Of a stretch of 64,000 bases of DNA, positions 41,574 through 49,945 are shown piece after piece (the first letter of the stretch is position 1; each line of letters opens with the position of its first letter). The notes beneath the pieces were generated by a model. The model was not told the origin of the DNA. It did no database searches and saw only the letters and a program-made list of their open reading frames with translations. A program made the translations under genes and the position numbers. The DNA comes from Spirochaetae bacterium HGW-Spirochaetae-1 (lineage in GTDB: Bacteria > Spirochaetota > UBA4802 > UBA5550), in NCBI GenBank assembly GCA_002839375.1, contig PGXY01000001.1:62001-126000 (forward strand), given 5' to 3'.

Positions 41574-44500
41574 TTACAGGCCATTGCAATATAAACGAAT
41601 CCCCCACCAGTATGCCGGGTGCCTGAACTCCTTTTTATCTTTCAGGGACTGTATCGCCTTTTCAAAAGATATGCGGATGTCGCCACCCCTGGCCAGTTGT
41701 GCATACAGTGAATTGATGAACCATGCATTGTTATTGTCATGGACCGTACTGTTGTTGAAAATGATAAAATTAATGCCCAGCTGTGAGTTTGTGAGGGAAA
41801 AAATACCAGGACCTGATCCGGTGAGATCGAGGAATGGGAGATACAGGCTCGTACTTCGCTTTGCGATTTCACCAAAATTTGTATCCTCGCAGTATAGTAT
41901 CCTCTCGTCCTGATTATAGAGAACCGGATCAAAGAGGTGGGCGATACTGCCGGTCGCTATGCCGGAAGAGAGGGGTAGACCGCTTTCCCGCAGGGCTATT
42001 TCTTCAACACCGGTAAAAATTTTATCCCTGCTCCTGCCAATGATTTCGACGCTCCGGACATTTGGAGAAATATTTTTCAATGCCGTTGCCAGCGATGGAA
42101 GGAAATAGACTCCGTGCGTTTCAACGAGGAAATTTTTTTCCCCCATGATTTCAAAGGGAACCTGTTCCATGAATTCATCGGTAATAAAAATTATTGTTTT
42201 TTTATCCTTATAATATTTCTTTAAAGATGTAAATATTCTGTCCAGTGCGAGTGACGTGTTGGCCGTATTTTGCAGAGAAAGGAGGTTTTCTTTATACCGT
42301 GCAAGCTCATCTGTCAGCCCGGGGATCACGTCTTTGATTATTTCCGTGTTTTTAGCAGTTTTCGTCAAAATCCAGGCAAAGATATCCTTCTTGTTTTTTG
42401 TGATGCAGATCAGGACCGCATCGGAAGGTATTTTTTTCTGTATTTCCACGAATGGAAGGGAACGAATGGTTTTAAGCTGGCCGGTCGTGGCGGCATATTT
42501 TAATCGTGCCGAGATATGCTTTTTCATATCTGAATATAGCAGGGCATCGGTCCTGTTGCCGGTTTTCATTTTATAATTTATGTACTCATCGATGACCTCT
42601 TCCAGAAGATCAACGGATGTGATGGAGCCGTACAGCCCGGGATCCGAATCCAGCCGGTCCATGGCCGTTTGGAAGAGCTGTTCGAAAAGCCTGCCTTCCT
42701 CCGCCGTGGCAGTTTTTAACGTTGCCAGCCTGTTGAGTTCCAGGCGTGTCTGCAATAGAAGGAGAGTAAAGGCATGAACGCCTGACAGGGTTTTATCCAG
42801 GAGAAGTTCACTGATGCGATTCTCAGCGCGTTCTTTTTGTACCAGCCTGGTTTCGCATTCCAGCAGGAGAATCTGAATCTCCTGAAAGAAACGCTCATCC
42901 CTGCCAGTCATTTGTTCCAGCTCCAGCGTGTTTTTATAGGCGTCGGAATAGAGGCCCTGTCGGGCAAGGATATTCCCCCTGTTTAGCATCAGTTCCTTTG
43001 TCAGGTTGATGTTTCCCCTGTCCTGTAAGCGGGCCAGCAAAGAATCAATAATCTCAATGGCATGTGTCGGTTCGCCGGCGCCGGTATAAAGCCGGGAGAG
43101 CGTTTTCAGCAGGAGAATCGCATCAAGACGGGATGTATTGCCCCACAGGCTGTCTATGTCCATGTTTTCAAGTGAGGACATTATATCAGATTCGAGGTTT
43201 CTATGGCGGGACTGTTCCAGGAGAACTGTCCAGGCAGGTGCTGTGAGACGGTCGAATCCTCCCAGTGACACGGAATACTCGAGAAGACGGCGAGGGGATA
43301 TTTTCTCATTGGTAAGGAGTTCATCTCCTGTATTTACGATACCGGCTGCACGTTCTGACTGGCCGGCTATGGAATTTTTCGATCCCCCGAGAAAGCCGTA
43401 GCTGATGGTTTCACGATCCGACATGGGGAAGTCACCCTGCCGGTTTTTCAATATGGAACGGGCCGTATCGCGGCCTTCGAGCATAAGAAGGTATTCGGCA
43501 AAGAGAAGCTGCAGCCTTCCCATGGGCAGGACTTGTTTATGTCCGTCCATTTCAGGGGAGTCGGCATTGTCAGAACTTTCCAGCTCTCTGTATAATTTTA
43601 ACGATTTATCCAGGGACCCTGCTGCAGCCTCAATAATTGCATCGAAGATACCTGTCTCGGCGTATGTCCGCAAACGGGGATTGTTTTGCAGGACCTGTGA
43701 GGCCGATGCAATATCACCCTGGTAAAGATCAAGATATATTTTCAGTATGAGCAGCGGTTCCGTGGGGACAGCGTCACCGGAAAACGATGACAGGACGTTT
43801 TTTACCAGGTCTGAAGCCTTTACAATATCTCCCTGGAGCAGGTGCAGTATGGCGCCGTCGCAGGCATACCGAATTTCCGTTTCCGTGTCTTTGCGGGAAA
43901 GTTCATGCCATCGGTTCAGCTCGATGCGGGCCAATTCATAGGAGCCTGCCGAAACATAGTGATCATGCTTTTCCATTGCCTCGGCGGCTTTTTTCAACTT
44001 TTCTTTCTCGTTGAGGACGATTCCTTTTCCGCCGATGAAATGGCCGAAGGGAAGAACTACTAATCCGGTTTCAGCACGGTCTGCCAGAGAGGGAAACCCT
44101 CCTCCGGCAACAAGCCTGATTGTTGCGGCAAGATCTGATTGGCCGGATCGCAACGTTATGATCGTTGAGGGAATATCTGCATAGAGTGATGCCTCGAAGA
44201 ATGAAATTATCGATTCATAGCCCAGGTCCTGGATATTTTTTATGATCAGAGCCGGCTTCAGTTTTGTGTTGAAGAGGATTGCGGGAGTGAAGAGTTCATT
44301 CTCCCCTTCATCAACAAGGAGGGAAAAGGGCGTGTAATCAACGGGTTCCTTTTTGTATTCAGTTACGGGAAGCGATTTCGATGACAGGTGCCCGGCAAGG
44401 CCGGTCCCTGTATAAAAAACATTGTAGAGGGGACGGTCCTGCTCCCGGCGGCAGTATGCTATGGAGTTCACTGAAGGAACGAAGGTACACCGGGGGAACC

Positions 44501-47500
44501 GGGGAGCCGGTGAGGATTCTCTGAGAATGCGCATGATGCTCTGATTGAAAACTACATAGATATTTTTGCCGCCGCCGGTTTTCTCAAGGAAGGCTGTTAT
44601 ACGGCTTGCAAGGTCTGCGCTATCACCGGTATTGGCGCCGATCGTGGTGAATGTTATGGTACCTTCCTTTATGATCCACGCATGGAGTTTGTTTTTTGCG
44701 AGGAAAAACGAAACAGCCTGAACGCTTTTGTCGGGAAGGCTTTCGGAATTATGCATGGAAAGATATGATGCCAGAAGCGGCCTGTCTTTCCGAAGATTAC
44801 GCGTAAATGTATCCAGTTCATTTTTCCGGCTTTCGAGGTTTTTTGTCTGCAGCGCCCTGACTCCCTCGTCAAGGTTTTCATCCTGTGAAGATATCTCGTT
44901 CATGGATCGGCGGATTTCCGCCAGAATTTTCTGATACCGGTGATAAGCGCGAACATCATTTTTATCGCTGAAATCCGGTGATAACCTGTTTATGACGATG
45001 ATTTTTACTGCGGCATATTGTCTTTCCGACAGATGGAATGCATTTTTCCACTTGCCCGCCTGAATGTATATTTCGGCCAGACTGTCATAGAGGTTTTCGA
45101 TTTTGCTCAGGCTGTCAGAATAAAAAACAGGATATTTCTCCACCAGTGAAAGCGCCTTTTCATAATAATCGGCGGCTACGGTGAGGAAATCATCACCTTC
45201 GACGGACCTGCCCTGTTCCTTCAGGAAACGGGCCGTTTCAAGGTACGTCGAGAACTGGAGCAGAATGGATTGACGGCTGTCGGCCAGTGTTACGGCATCA
45301 CTATACATGGCATAGGCCTTATCGTAAGCGCCCATTCTGGTATAGCAGACAGCGGCATTCAATAAGAGTTTAACCTGAAGTCCGGGGTTCTGGCGGTTTT
45401 CCGCCTCCTCCCGTGATGATTGAAAGGCCGAGAGGGCCTCGTTGTATATTGAGAAAAGCCCTTCGTGATTTTTATAAATTTTATAAGCGTCATCGGTTGC
45501 GCCGGTCAGAAGGTTCATGCGGGTCAGTTCCGCTTTATAGAACAGCAGTATTCCCCGGGCCACATCGAGGCGGTAGTATGTCTGGCGGGATTCCCGGGAA
45601 ATCTCTTCGCGCAGGGCATCCTCCTCGCTCTTCAGGATCTTTCGGTTCTGACTTTTTGCCTCTTTTGACAGTTCATCGTATCGTATGGTATAGAGATTAT
45701 TTTCATATCCCTGACGATAGGACGTGATCCGGTCGATCATGGCGTCGGCATCTTTCAGCGGATTCTGAATGAGGCCGGGTTTGTTCTCTATTGAAAAGGC
45801 AAAGAGGGTTGTCAGGTTGAGAATAGATGTAAGGGCGCCCTCGGGGCTGCCTGTCTTCATGGCGAGTTTCCAGGCATTTTCAAAATGCTCGCGCGATTGC
45901 ATGTAGTTGCCCGATTTGAAACTGTAATATCCCAGGTTATTGTGAGTGGTGATGAGAGATTCGAGGTCGACCTGAGTGTCGCGCTTTTCCAGGTATTTAA
46001 TTTTCTTTTCCAGAAATTGGGCGGCCTTGCCGTAGTTTCCCGTGTCGGCATGAATGGATTCCAGCAGGGAGAGGTTGAGGAGCCTTTTACTGCGGGTGTC
46101 GAGTTTTGTGAAAAATTTACTTTCACCGATTACAGCGTTGTCCAGACCGAGATCATAGAAGGAAAAGGGAATAATATCAAAAAAACGGAACTGAAATTTG
46201 TACGTTTGTTCGTCATCGGGATACCTGTTCAGGAGAAGACTGGCCTGTTCAAGGTATCTGATAGCGCTGTCATAATCGCCAGATTCCCGATGGCACTGAG
46301 CAATTTCCTGGAGATACCGGGCCCTGTCTATTCTTATCCGGTATTTCGAAGCGAAGGAGAGGATCTTCTGATACCAGTCTATGGCTTCCCCGTAGTTTTC
46401 CTCCCAGCGGAAAAAGAGGGCATAATATTTATAAAGGGTAATGAGCTGATTTTTATACCGGGATATGTTGCTGCCCTGGGAGAGTGATTCATATATGAAG
46501 AGGGATTTTCGTATCTCCCGGCGCCCCTTTTCGATTTCATCGTTCTGCCAGTAGCAGTAACCCAGGTGAAAATAGAAGAGAGCCTCTTCGATTTTTGAAT
46601 TGAAGCTTGTCTTATATTTCTGTGTCATGGCGTAATGGTTGAGCGCTTCGGGATAATTGTTGAGAAGAAAGTAATTGTTCGCCATATTGAGATGAATATT
46701 CCCTTCTTTTTCTCCGTGAATCGTCTCATTGTTGATGTCAAGGGCAAGTTCCAGTATGGAGATATTTTTTTCCCACAGAAAAGAAGGGAAATACCTGTTG
46801 AAAAGCCTTTCATTTTCGCCCTTGTCTTCCGAACGGCGAAGATCGACATACTGGTAGATCCAGCTTTTCAAAATATGCGATTCGATGAAGGTGTCATCGA
46901 TAAAAACAGCCCAGTCGATGTGGGCGATGGCCTCGGAAAAATTGGCCAGCAGGGCTTGCAGCCCCACAGCCTCCTGAGGGTTTTTAACCTGTTTTTTATA
47001 CTCCTGTTGAAGGGCTTTCAGGGTATAGATATATCCAAGACCATACAGGTGGGCCTTGTCGAAATCCATCCGTGCCTTGGTGAGCCCATCGCTGTATTTT
47101 TTCTCCAGTTCCCTGATTCCTTCGTCTTTCTTAAGCTGTGTGCTGGCATTAATATAATAGATATGGGCCCGCGGGCCATACTCGTCATAGAGATCATCAA
47201 AGGCCCTTTTGCGGTGTACTACACTCATGAGCGTGGCATATTTGTCATAGAGTTCCACTGCTCCACTGAAATCTCCCGAGCTCTCGGCTCTTTGACCGTA
47301 TTCTTCGTAAAAATTGATGAGCCACTTAAGGCGGTCCCGGTAATCGGGTTCATGCCACAGGAAGAGATAACCCCGTGCTGCGGTAGCGAAATAAATTTCC
47401 GCCTCACGGAAATGTTTTTGTCTCAGGGCCAATTCTCCCAGGAGTATTTGTGAACGATAAAAGAGGAGTTCGATATTGCGCGTTGATTTCAAAGTTTCCT

Positions 47501-49343
47501 TGAGATATTTTTCCGCTTCTTCGTTTCGGTTCCGCTGCATGGCCGTTACTGCCAGCGTATAGTTGAAAAAGGATTTCAGCTGTGGAGTTTGATCATGAGT
47601 TGAAAGCAACTTCCTGAGAATGCCGTCTTTATGTGCCGTGTTTTTTTCTTTTTCATACAGGCTAACCAGGTACTTGGTGAGCTGTACCCTGTTATACGAT
47701 GATCCGCTTGTCAGAATGTAAAGCGTTGACGGTGACAGCGTATCTTGCATTCTGTCATTCTCAAGAAACGCTTTTCTGAAATGAACGGACTCTATGCCCT
47801 TATAGGATGGATATTCCCGGATAATCCTGTCATATGCCGATACGGCCGATGACTTCTCGCCCCACGCCAGTTCCTCGGTTCCCAGTTCTTCCAGTAGATA
47901 GGGCATATATCGTTTTTCATTGTTATTTTTTTCGATTCTCTTTATGGCATCATGCAGGACGGACAGGGTGCTTTTCCCCTGAACCCGGTTTTTTGCCATG
48001 GCATGGAGAGCCGATATGTAAGGATCGCCGTCACTGGACATTTTTTTCAGAAGTCCCAGGTATCGTTCTTTTGCCGCTGTCTCCCGGGATTCCCCGACAA
48101 GAAGGGCAAGGGCCCTGGCCGAATAAATCCTGGCATTCATGTCTTTCTGGTTCCGGAAAAACTGGTGCACCCTTTCAAGGGCCAGCAGGTATTTTCCCTC
48201 ATCCTGGAATTCTTCTCGATAGCGCTGGGCCAGGGTATACTGGGAATAGGAGTCTCCTTTTTTCGGGATGATGCCGTTTTCCGGGATGATGTTCAGGTTG
48301 ATGTTATCACCCTGCTGATTGGAGTAAAGAAGAATGGCATCATATGTTTTAGATTTGAAAACTTTGATGGGCAGCCACCGGGCATTGAAGGACGACTGGG
48401 TATAAAGGGTCAGGGGATATTCCTCGCCGGTCCTGGTGTTATGATACTGCAGAACAGCGTTGTCTTTCAGGTCTATGCTGCCATTGCCATTGGTATCCCG
48501 GTCGATAAGGGTATATATGATTTCATCCGTATCGGCAAGATAGGACGGGAAGAGCACTATCCCCCGTGAAGTGATGAGTTTTTTCTCTTTTCCTGTTTCA
48601 AGGTGCACCGAGTAGATGTCGCCCCCGGGATTGTCGTCGCGGTAGGAGATAAATATCACATCTTTCCCGTCGGCGGAAAAACGGGGATACACGCCGCCCT
48701 TTTCGGTAATTTTGCGGGGACGGTCCCCGTCATCCTCCATAAGCCAGATATTCTCAATGCCATCCCTTTTTGAAGAGAAAACGATGAATTTTCCGTTGGG
48801 AGACCAGCAGGGGCCGGCATCTCGTGATATAAGAATCGTGCCTGCCGACGGGTCCTGTATCTGTGTGAGGTTGCGGGCCGAACTGTCCTGGGACGGCAGG
48901 CGGGAAACGGATTGTTTCGCCTTGTTGATTATATTTTTTGCATCGAGCTTAATGAGGTAAATGTCGCCTTCAGGGTCCTCGCGGTTTGAAACAAAGGCCA
49001 CCCGCTTGCCGTCGGGAGACACCACGGGCTCCGAATCCTTCGAGGCATGATGGGTGAGACGCACCGTGGTTATGCCGTCGAGCTCACGCAGGTAAATATC
49101 AAAGTTGCCGTTTTCGCGGTTGGATGCATAGTACAGGTAATCACCGTCGGGAGAAATATCTCCTTCGGTTTCAATGGATCGTTCAACCGTGACGGGAATC
49201 ACTTCGCCTACGTCATATCGAAACTCCTTGTCCATGATGGCCTTGTAGCTGAAGCTGACCTCATCGCCCTTTTTATTTTCGCAGGTGATAATGAAGGGGA
49301 AAAGGATCGTATAGATAAATATAAGGAAAGAAAGCTTTTTCAT
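41574..49343 (-). CDS. Giant lipoprotein: TolB-type propeller, TPR arrays, two degenerate CHAT domains
   Basis: About 2589 residues. ATG 49343 overlaps the stop of the preceding gene (ATGA); a GTG at 49355 is in frame. The signal peptide ends with lipobox IITC (Cys21). Residues about 50-330 are a WD40/PD40 propeller (EGDISPDGDYLYYASNR, VSPDGKRVAFVSNRE, WSPNGKFIVFSSKRDG). Residues about 370-1490 and 1780-2250 are dense TPR repeats. CHAT-like segments lie at about 1515-1770 and 2290-2589, the last ending HPAYWWGIRLYCNGL. The caspase-type Cys is not evident (FNNSTV where LSACET is usual), so proteolysis is doubtful. Probably an envelope scaffold. Confidence 0.88.
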   Translation of the reverse strand: MKKLSFLIFIYTILFPFIITCENKKGDEVSFSYKAIMDKEFRYDVGEVIPVTVERSIETEGDISPDGDYLYYASNRENGNFDIYLRELDGITTVRLTHHASKDSEPVVSPDGKRVAFVSNREDPEGDIYLIKLDAKNIINKAKQSVSRLPSQDSSARNLTQIQDPSAGTILISRDAGPCWSPNGKFIVFSSKRDGIENIWLMEDDGDRPRKITEKGGVYPRFSADGKDVIFISYRDDNPGGDIYSVHLETGKEKKLITSRGIVLFPSYLADTDEIIYTLIDRDTNGNGSIDLKDNAVLQYHNTRTGEEYPLTLYTQSSFNARWLPIKVFKSKTYDAILLYSNQQGDNINLNIIPENGIIPKKGDSYSQYTLAQRYREEFQDEGKYLLALERVHQFFRNQKDMNARIYSARALALLVGESRETAAKERYLGLLKKMSSDGDPYISALHAMAKNRVQGKSTLSVLHDAIKRIEKNNNEKRYMPYLLEELGTEELAWGEKSSAVSAYDRIIREYPSYKGIESVHFRKAFLENDRMQDTLSPSTLYILTSGSSYNRVQLTKYLVSLYEKEKNTAHKDGILRKLLSTHDQTPQLKSFFNYTLAVTAMQRNRNEEAEKYLKETLKSTRNIELLFYRSQILLGELALRQKHFREAEIYFATAARGYLFLWHEPDYRDRLKWLINFYEEYGQRAESSGDFSGAVELYDKYATLMSVVHRKRAFDDLYDEYGPRAHIYYINASTQLKKDEGIRELEKKYSDGLTKARMDFDKAHLYGLGYIYTLKALQQEYKKQVKNPQEAVGLQALLANFSEAIAHIDWAVFIDDTFIESHILKSWIYQYVDLRRSEDKGENERLFNRYFPSFLWEKNISILELALDINNETIHGEKEGNIHLNMANNYFLLNNYPEALNHYAMTQKYKTSFNSKIEEALFYFHLGYCYWQNDEIEKGRREIRKSLFIYESLSQGSNISRYKNQLITLYKYYALFFRWEENYGEAIDWYQKILSFASKYRIRIDRARYLQEIAQCHRESGDYDSAIRYLEQASLLLNRYPDDEQTYKFQFRFFDIIPFSFYDLGLDNAVIGESKFFTKLDTRSKRLLNLSLLESIHADTGNYGKAAQFLEKKIKYLEKRDTQVDLESLITTHNNLGYYSFKSGNYMQSREHFENAWKLAMKTGSPEGALTSILNLTTLFAFSIENKPGLIQNPLKDADAMIDRITSYRQGYENNLYTIRYDELSKEAKSQNRKILKSEEDALREEISRESRQTYYRLDVARGILLFYKAELTRMNLLTGATDDAYKIYKNHEGLFSIYNEALSAFQSSREEAENRQNPGLQVKLLLNAAVCYTRMGAYDKAYAMYSDAVTLADSRQSILLQFSTYLETARFLKEQGRSVEGDDFLTVAADYYEKALSLVEKYPVFYSDSLSKIENLYDSLAEIYIQAGKWKNAFHLSERQYAAVKIIVINRLSPDFSDKNDVRAYHRYQKILAEIRRSMNEISSQDENLDEGVRALQTKNLESRKNELDTFTRNLRKDRPLLASYLSMHNSESLPDKSVQAVSFFLAKNKLHAWIIKEGTITFTTIGANTGDSADLASRITAFLEKTGGGKNIYVVFNQSIMRILRESSPAPRFPRCTFVPSVNSIAYCRREQDRPLYNVFYTGTGLAGHLSSKSLPVTEYKKEPVDYTPFSLLVDEGENELFTPAILFNTKLKPALIIKNIQDLGYESIISFFEASLYADIPSTIITLRSGQSDLAATIRLVAGGGFPSLADRAETGLVVLPFGHFIGGKGIVLNEKEKLKKAAEAMEKHDHYVSAGSYELARIELNRWHELSRKDTETEIRYACDGAILHLLQGDIVKASDLVKNVLSSFSGDAVPTEPLLILKIYLDLYQGDIASASQVLQNNPRLRTYAETGIFDAIIEAAAGSLDKSLKLYRELESSDNADSPEMDGHKQVLPMGRLQLLFAEYLLMLEGRDTARSILKNRQGDFPMSDRETISYGFLGGSKNSIAGQSERAAGIVNTGDELLTNEKISPRRLLEYSVSLGGFDRLTAPAWTVLLEQSRHRNLESDIMSSLENMDIDSLWGNTSRLDAILLLKTLSRLYTGAGEPTHAIEIIDSLLARLQDRGNINLTKELMLNRGNILARQGLYSDAYKNTLELEQMTGRDERFFQEIQILLLECETRLVQKERAENRISELLLDKTLSGVHAFTLLLLQTRLELNRLATLKTATAEEGRLFEQLFQTAMDRLDSDPGLYGSITSVDLLEEVIDEYINYKMKTGNRTDALLYSDMKKHISARLKYAATTGQLKTIRSLPFVEIQKKIPSDAVLICITKNKKDIFAWILTKTAKNTEIIKDVIPGLTDELARYKENLLSLQNTANTSLALDRIFTSLKKYYKDKKTIIFITDEFMEQVPFEIMGEKNFLVETHGVYFLPSLATALKNISPNVRSVEIIGRSRDKIFTGVEEIALRESGLPLSSGIATGSIAHLFDPVLYNQDERILYCEDTNFGEIAKRSTSLYLPFLDLTGSGPGIFSLTNSQLGINFIIFNNSTVHDNNNAWFINSLYAQLARGGDIRISFEKAIQSLKDKKEFRHPAYWWGIRLYCNGL

Positions 49344-49945
49344 TTTCTGCCCCACCTTCCATTGTCATCCTGTATCCATTCGTTTTTTAGTGCCAGGGCC
49401 CTCTGTTCTTTGGCGAACTGGTTTCCAAAGGAAGCGATTTCTTCTTCCGTTGCCTCGCGCTTCAGGGCCAGGAAGGTGCTTCGTCTGAATATAGTCATGC
49501 GTGCGTCGTTTTCATTTTTTATCACACTGAGAAGGATCTCCCTGCGATCCCTGTTCTTTTCGTATTCATCGACAGGTATATACTGGACAAGTCCCGTGCG
49601 TGTCTCGCCCAGGGACCCTTCCTTTTTATACGCCGATATTTTTTCCAGGTGGAATTCCCGGATCTTCAGGGCCATAAAGAGCTCCTGGTCGGCGCTTGCG
49701 GCCGGTTTGGCCTGTTCCGTTTCGCGGGGAAGGGTCTTGACCGATGAGACAGCCCAGGCGTCCTTTTCTACCTCGTTGTAGTCTCCCGTGATCTGGCGTT
49801 CTATGACGGTCTTTTCTCCCGTGATGTGAATAGCCGGCGGCTTGATGCTGATGCAGCTGGGAAAGTTGGGAGTTGATGAACAACCGCCGAATATAAACAG
49901 GCACAGGGAAAATAGTATCGATATAATCATGGTTCTCATAATCAT
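49340..49945 (-). CDS. DUF1318/YdbL-like lipoprotein
   Basis: 201 residues. A signal peptide ends at lipobox FGGC (Cys22). The C-terminal half fits DUF1318 as in E. coli YdbL: GET (113-115) and a following TG, a central helix with Asn144 and Arg148, then the closing EWIQDDNGRW (W190, W198). The middle segment (KTVIERQITGDYNEVEKDAW) is an addition. It overlaps the AsmA-like gene upstream and the giant gene downstream by four bases each, so the three are co-translated. In E. coli YdbL works with the AsmA-like YdbH in lipid transport; the same pairing is inferred here. Confidence 0.82.
   Translation of the reverse strand: MIMRTMIISILFSLCLFIFGGCSSTPNFPSCISIKPPAIHITGEKTVIERQITGDYNEVEKDAWAVSSVKTLPRETEQAKPAASADQELFMALKIREFHLEKISAYKKEGSLGETRTGLVQYIPVDEYEKNRDRREILLSVIKNENDARMTIFRRSTFLALKREATEEEIASFGNQFAKEQRALALKNEWIQDDNGRWGRK

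Noticed and set aside
41574-49343. Active caspase-like defence protease
   Set aside because: The catalytic Cys is not evident in either CHAT-like segment and the protein is a secreted lipoprotein.
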